The notes under the pieces were generated by a model. It saw only the letters and a list, made by a program, of their open reading frames with translations. It made no database searches and was not told where the DNA came from. From contig JAAUTJ010000232.1 of the NCBI GenBank assembly GCA_012031475.1, positions 1-7,273 on the forward strand: DNA of 7,273 bases, in the 5' to 3' direction. Source of the DNA: Leptolyngbyaceae cyanobacterium SM1_3_5. GTDB taxonomy: Bacteria > Cyanobacteriota > Cyanobacteriia > Elainellales > Elainellaceae. Positions 6,127 through 7,273 of the stretch are shown here, piece by piece (within the stretch, counting starts at the first letter, position 1; the number at the start of each line of letters is the position of its first letter). A program made the position numbers and the translations under genes.

Positions 6127-7137
6127 ATGTCCGACTACTCAATGCTGGATTTATTTCGTCAAGAAGTTGAGGCTCAAGTTGCCAGCTTGAAGCAGCAATT
6201 GATGATGCTTAAGCAGCAGCCAGAGTCGTTCGATCGCCAAGCTGCCCTGCAAGCTCTGCACGCAATTGAGGGAATTGCCCAGATGCTTGAAGTTGAAGCC
6301 ACAGTCACCTTAACTGGGGCGATGCAGTCCAAACTGGCCGAAGGACAATTGTTAGATGAAATGGCGATCGATCAACTGCTGCAAGCGAGTGATTGGCTAA
6401 TCGAAATTAGCCAGTTAAATGCTGTTGAACAGGAGCGTTGGCTGTTCTCGCACGTATCAGAAATTGATGTCATTCAAGAGCGGCGTTTCGATCGCGATAA
6501 GCAGCTTGCAACTGAAGTTTCGGAAGCAATCGTCAAAGAAATTTCTGCTTCACCGCCGATCGTAGATGCCCAAATTATGGATTTATTTCGCTTGGAAGTG
6601 GAAGAGCAAGCGAAGATTTTGAATGAGGGTTTGTTGACGCTGGAAACGACACCGAATGCCACGCAACCGCTAGAAGTACTCATGCGAGCCGCCCATTCGA
6701 TTAAAGGAGCCGCTCGAATTGTGGGACTTGATGCGGCTGTAAATTTGGCGCACGAAATGGAAGATTGCTTCGTCGCTGCTCAAAATTACACGCTAACGCT
6801 CAACCCCGACCTGATTAACGGGCTGCTGCGCGGCGTTGATTTGCTGCAAAGTTTGAGTCAGGTGGGCGATCGCGACCTCCCCGACTGGCTCAACAATCAC
6901 AACTCAGATTTAAATTCAGTGCGATCGCTGATTGACACCCGCCGCCATCCTGTGGCGAAGCCGTCACCCAAACCGATCGCCGCTCATCCAATGGTGCAAC
7001 GCCCGCTCCTCCAGCGATCGCACCGCCCCCACCGGAAGATGCACCGCGACCGAGCCTGCTGCCCGCGATCGTGTCGTACGTGTCAGTGCGGACAACCTCA
7101 ATCGGATGATGGGACTGGCGGGAGAATCGCTGATTGA
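6127..7137 (+). CDS. cheA: CheA-type histidine kinase, N-terminal tandem Hpt part (WspE-like; frame-broken)
   Basis: N-terminal part of the system's kinase, which passes phosphate from its Hpt histidine to response-regulator domains. Two Hpt domains are visible. Hpt1 (about residues 1-110) has H45 in HAIEGIAQ, where the usual HSIKGAAR is altered (Lys to Glu at 48). Hpt2 (about 145-255) is canonical, AHSIKGAARIVG with phospho-acceptor H190. The openings MLDLFRQEVEAQ and IMDLFRLEVEEQ match, showing internal duplication. ATG 6127 has no strong ribosome binding site and follows the repaired cheW stop by 11 bases. After PKPIAA (about 6980) the frame becomes a Cys/Arg-rich run unlike a CheA linker and ends at 7137. 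Another frame gives a Pro/Ala-rich linker (PAPPAIAPPPPEDAPRP). The true frame is therefore probably left at about 6978-6990. Confidence 0.85.
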   Translation: MSDYSMLDLFRQEVEAQVASLKQQLMMLKQQPESFDRQAALQALHAIEGIAQMLEVEATVTLTGAMQSKLAEGQLLDEMAIDQLLQASDWLIEISQLNAVEQERWLFSHVSEIDVIQERRFDRDKQLATEVSEAIVKEISASPPIVDAQIMDLFRLEVEEQAKILNEGLLTLETTPNATQPLEVLMRAAHSIKGAARIVGLDAAVNLAHEMEDCFVAAQNYTLTLNPDLINGLLRGVDLLQSLSQVGDRDLPDWLNNHNSDLNSVRSLIDTRRHPVAKPSPKPIAAHPMVQRPLLQRSHRPHRKMHRDRACCPRSCRTCQCGQPQSDDGTGGRIAD

Positions 7138-7273
7138 GGCGAATGCGCTGCCCGCGCTGGCCGATGCCTTGATGCAGGTGCGATCGCAACAGATCGAGCT
7201 AGCGAAAAGTTTGGAAAGGCTGGAGCAGCAAACGCTCGGTGATTCTACGATCGATCGATCGCTGGTCAATCGA
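7061..7273 (+). CDS. cheA: CheA dimerization domain start (continuation of the broken cheA, cut by window edge)
   Basis: This frame reads RDRVVRVSADNLNRMMGLAGESLIEA, which is the start of the CheA dimerization (P3) region; the N-L-N-R-x-M-G-L-A-G-E pattern is characteristic of CheA hybrids such as WspE and PixL. It stays open to the last base. It is offset from the Hpt frame (6127) by one base net. A two-step path fits best: one base lost near 6978-6990, then one C lost from CCC at 7062-7064, with the Pro-rich linker between. There is no start codon with a ribosome site, so it is not a separate gene. The ATP-binding and CheW-binding domains, and any C-terminal receiver, would lie to the right of the window. 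Confidence 0.82.

Noticed and set aside
6890..7269. Minus-strand open frames over the CheA linker
   Set aside because: Low-complexity Gly/Ala/Arg/Ser translations opposite a GC-rich linker and the CheA dimerization region; explained by composition.

Overview
The window looks cyanobacterial. It contains 13 exact copies of the octamer GCGATCGC (HIP1) in 7.3 kb, where about 0.1 would be expected by chance, plus many nested CGATCG sites. HIP1 over-representation is a cyanobacterial hallmark. The genus cannot be read from the sequence.

Layout. Positions 1-1805 (minus strand) hold a SulP/SLC26-family anion transporter. Its permease domain (456-1805) and STAS domain (1-480, running off the left edge) lie in different frames. 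A spacer of about 180-240 bp follows. From about 1990/2047 to the right edge all genes are on the plus strand and form a tightly packed chemosensory operon: CheW (WspB-like), CheR methyltransferase with C-terminal TPRs (WspC-like), a two-transmembrane methyl-accepting protein (WspA-like), a second CheW with a Cys-rich N-terminal extension (WspD-like), and the start of a CheA kinase with two Hpt domains (WspE-like, cut by the right edge).

How the genes work together. This is most like the Wsp class of chemosensory systems, in which receptor, two adaptors, TPR-methyltransferase and hybrid CheA usually control cyclic-di-GMP output rather than a flagellar motor. By family logic the receptor senses at the membrane, the two CheW proteins bridge it to CheA, and CheR methylates the receptor. 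The rest of CheA, a CheB and any output regulator would lie beyond the window. The order here is B-C-A-D-E, against A-B-C-D-E in Pseudomonas.

Two points need care. First, four of the six genes carry apparent single-base frame breaks, nearly all in short homopolymers, and conserved motifs resume right after each break. This looks more like uncorrected sequencing error than gene decay, so I describe the pieces and say how they join. Second, the junction between the receptor and the second cheW is a 16-bp tandem repeat in which each unit forms a tiny ATG-to-TGA reading frame with its own AGG, giving a chain of five-codon mini-ORFs leading into the cheW start codon. This is the most unusual structure in the window.
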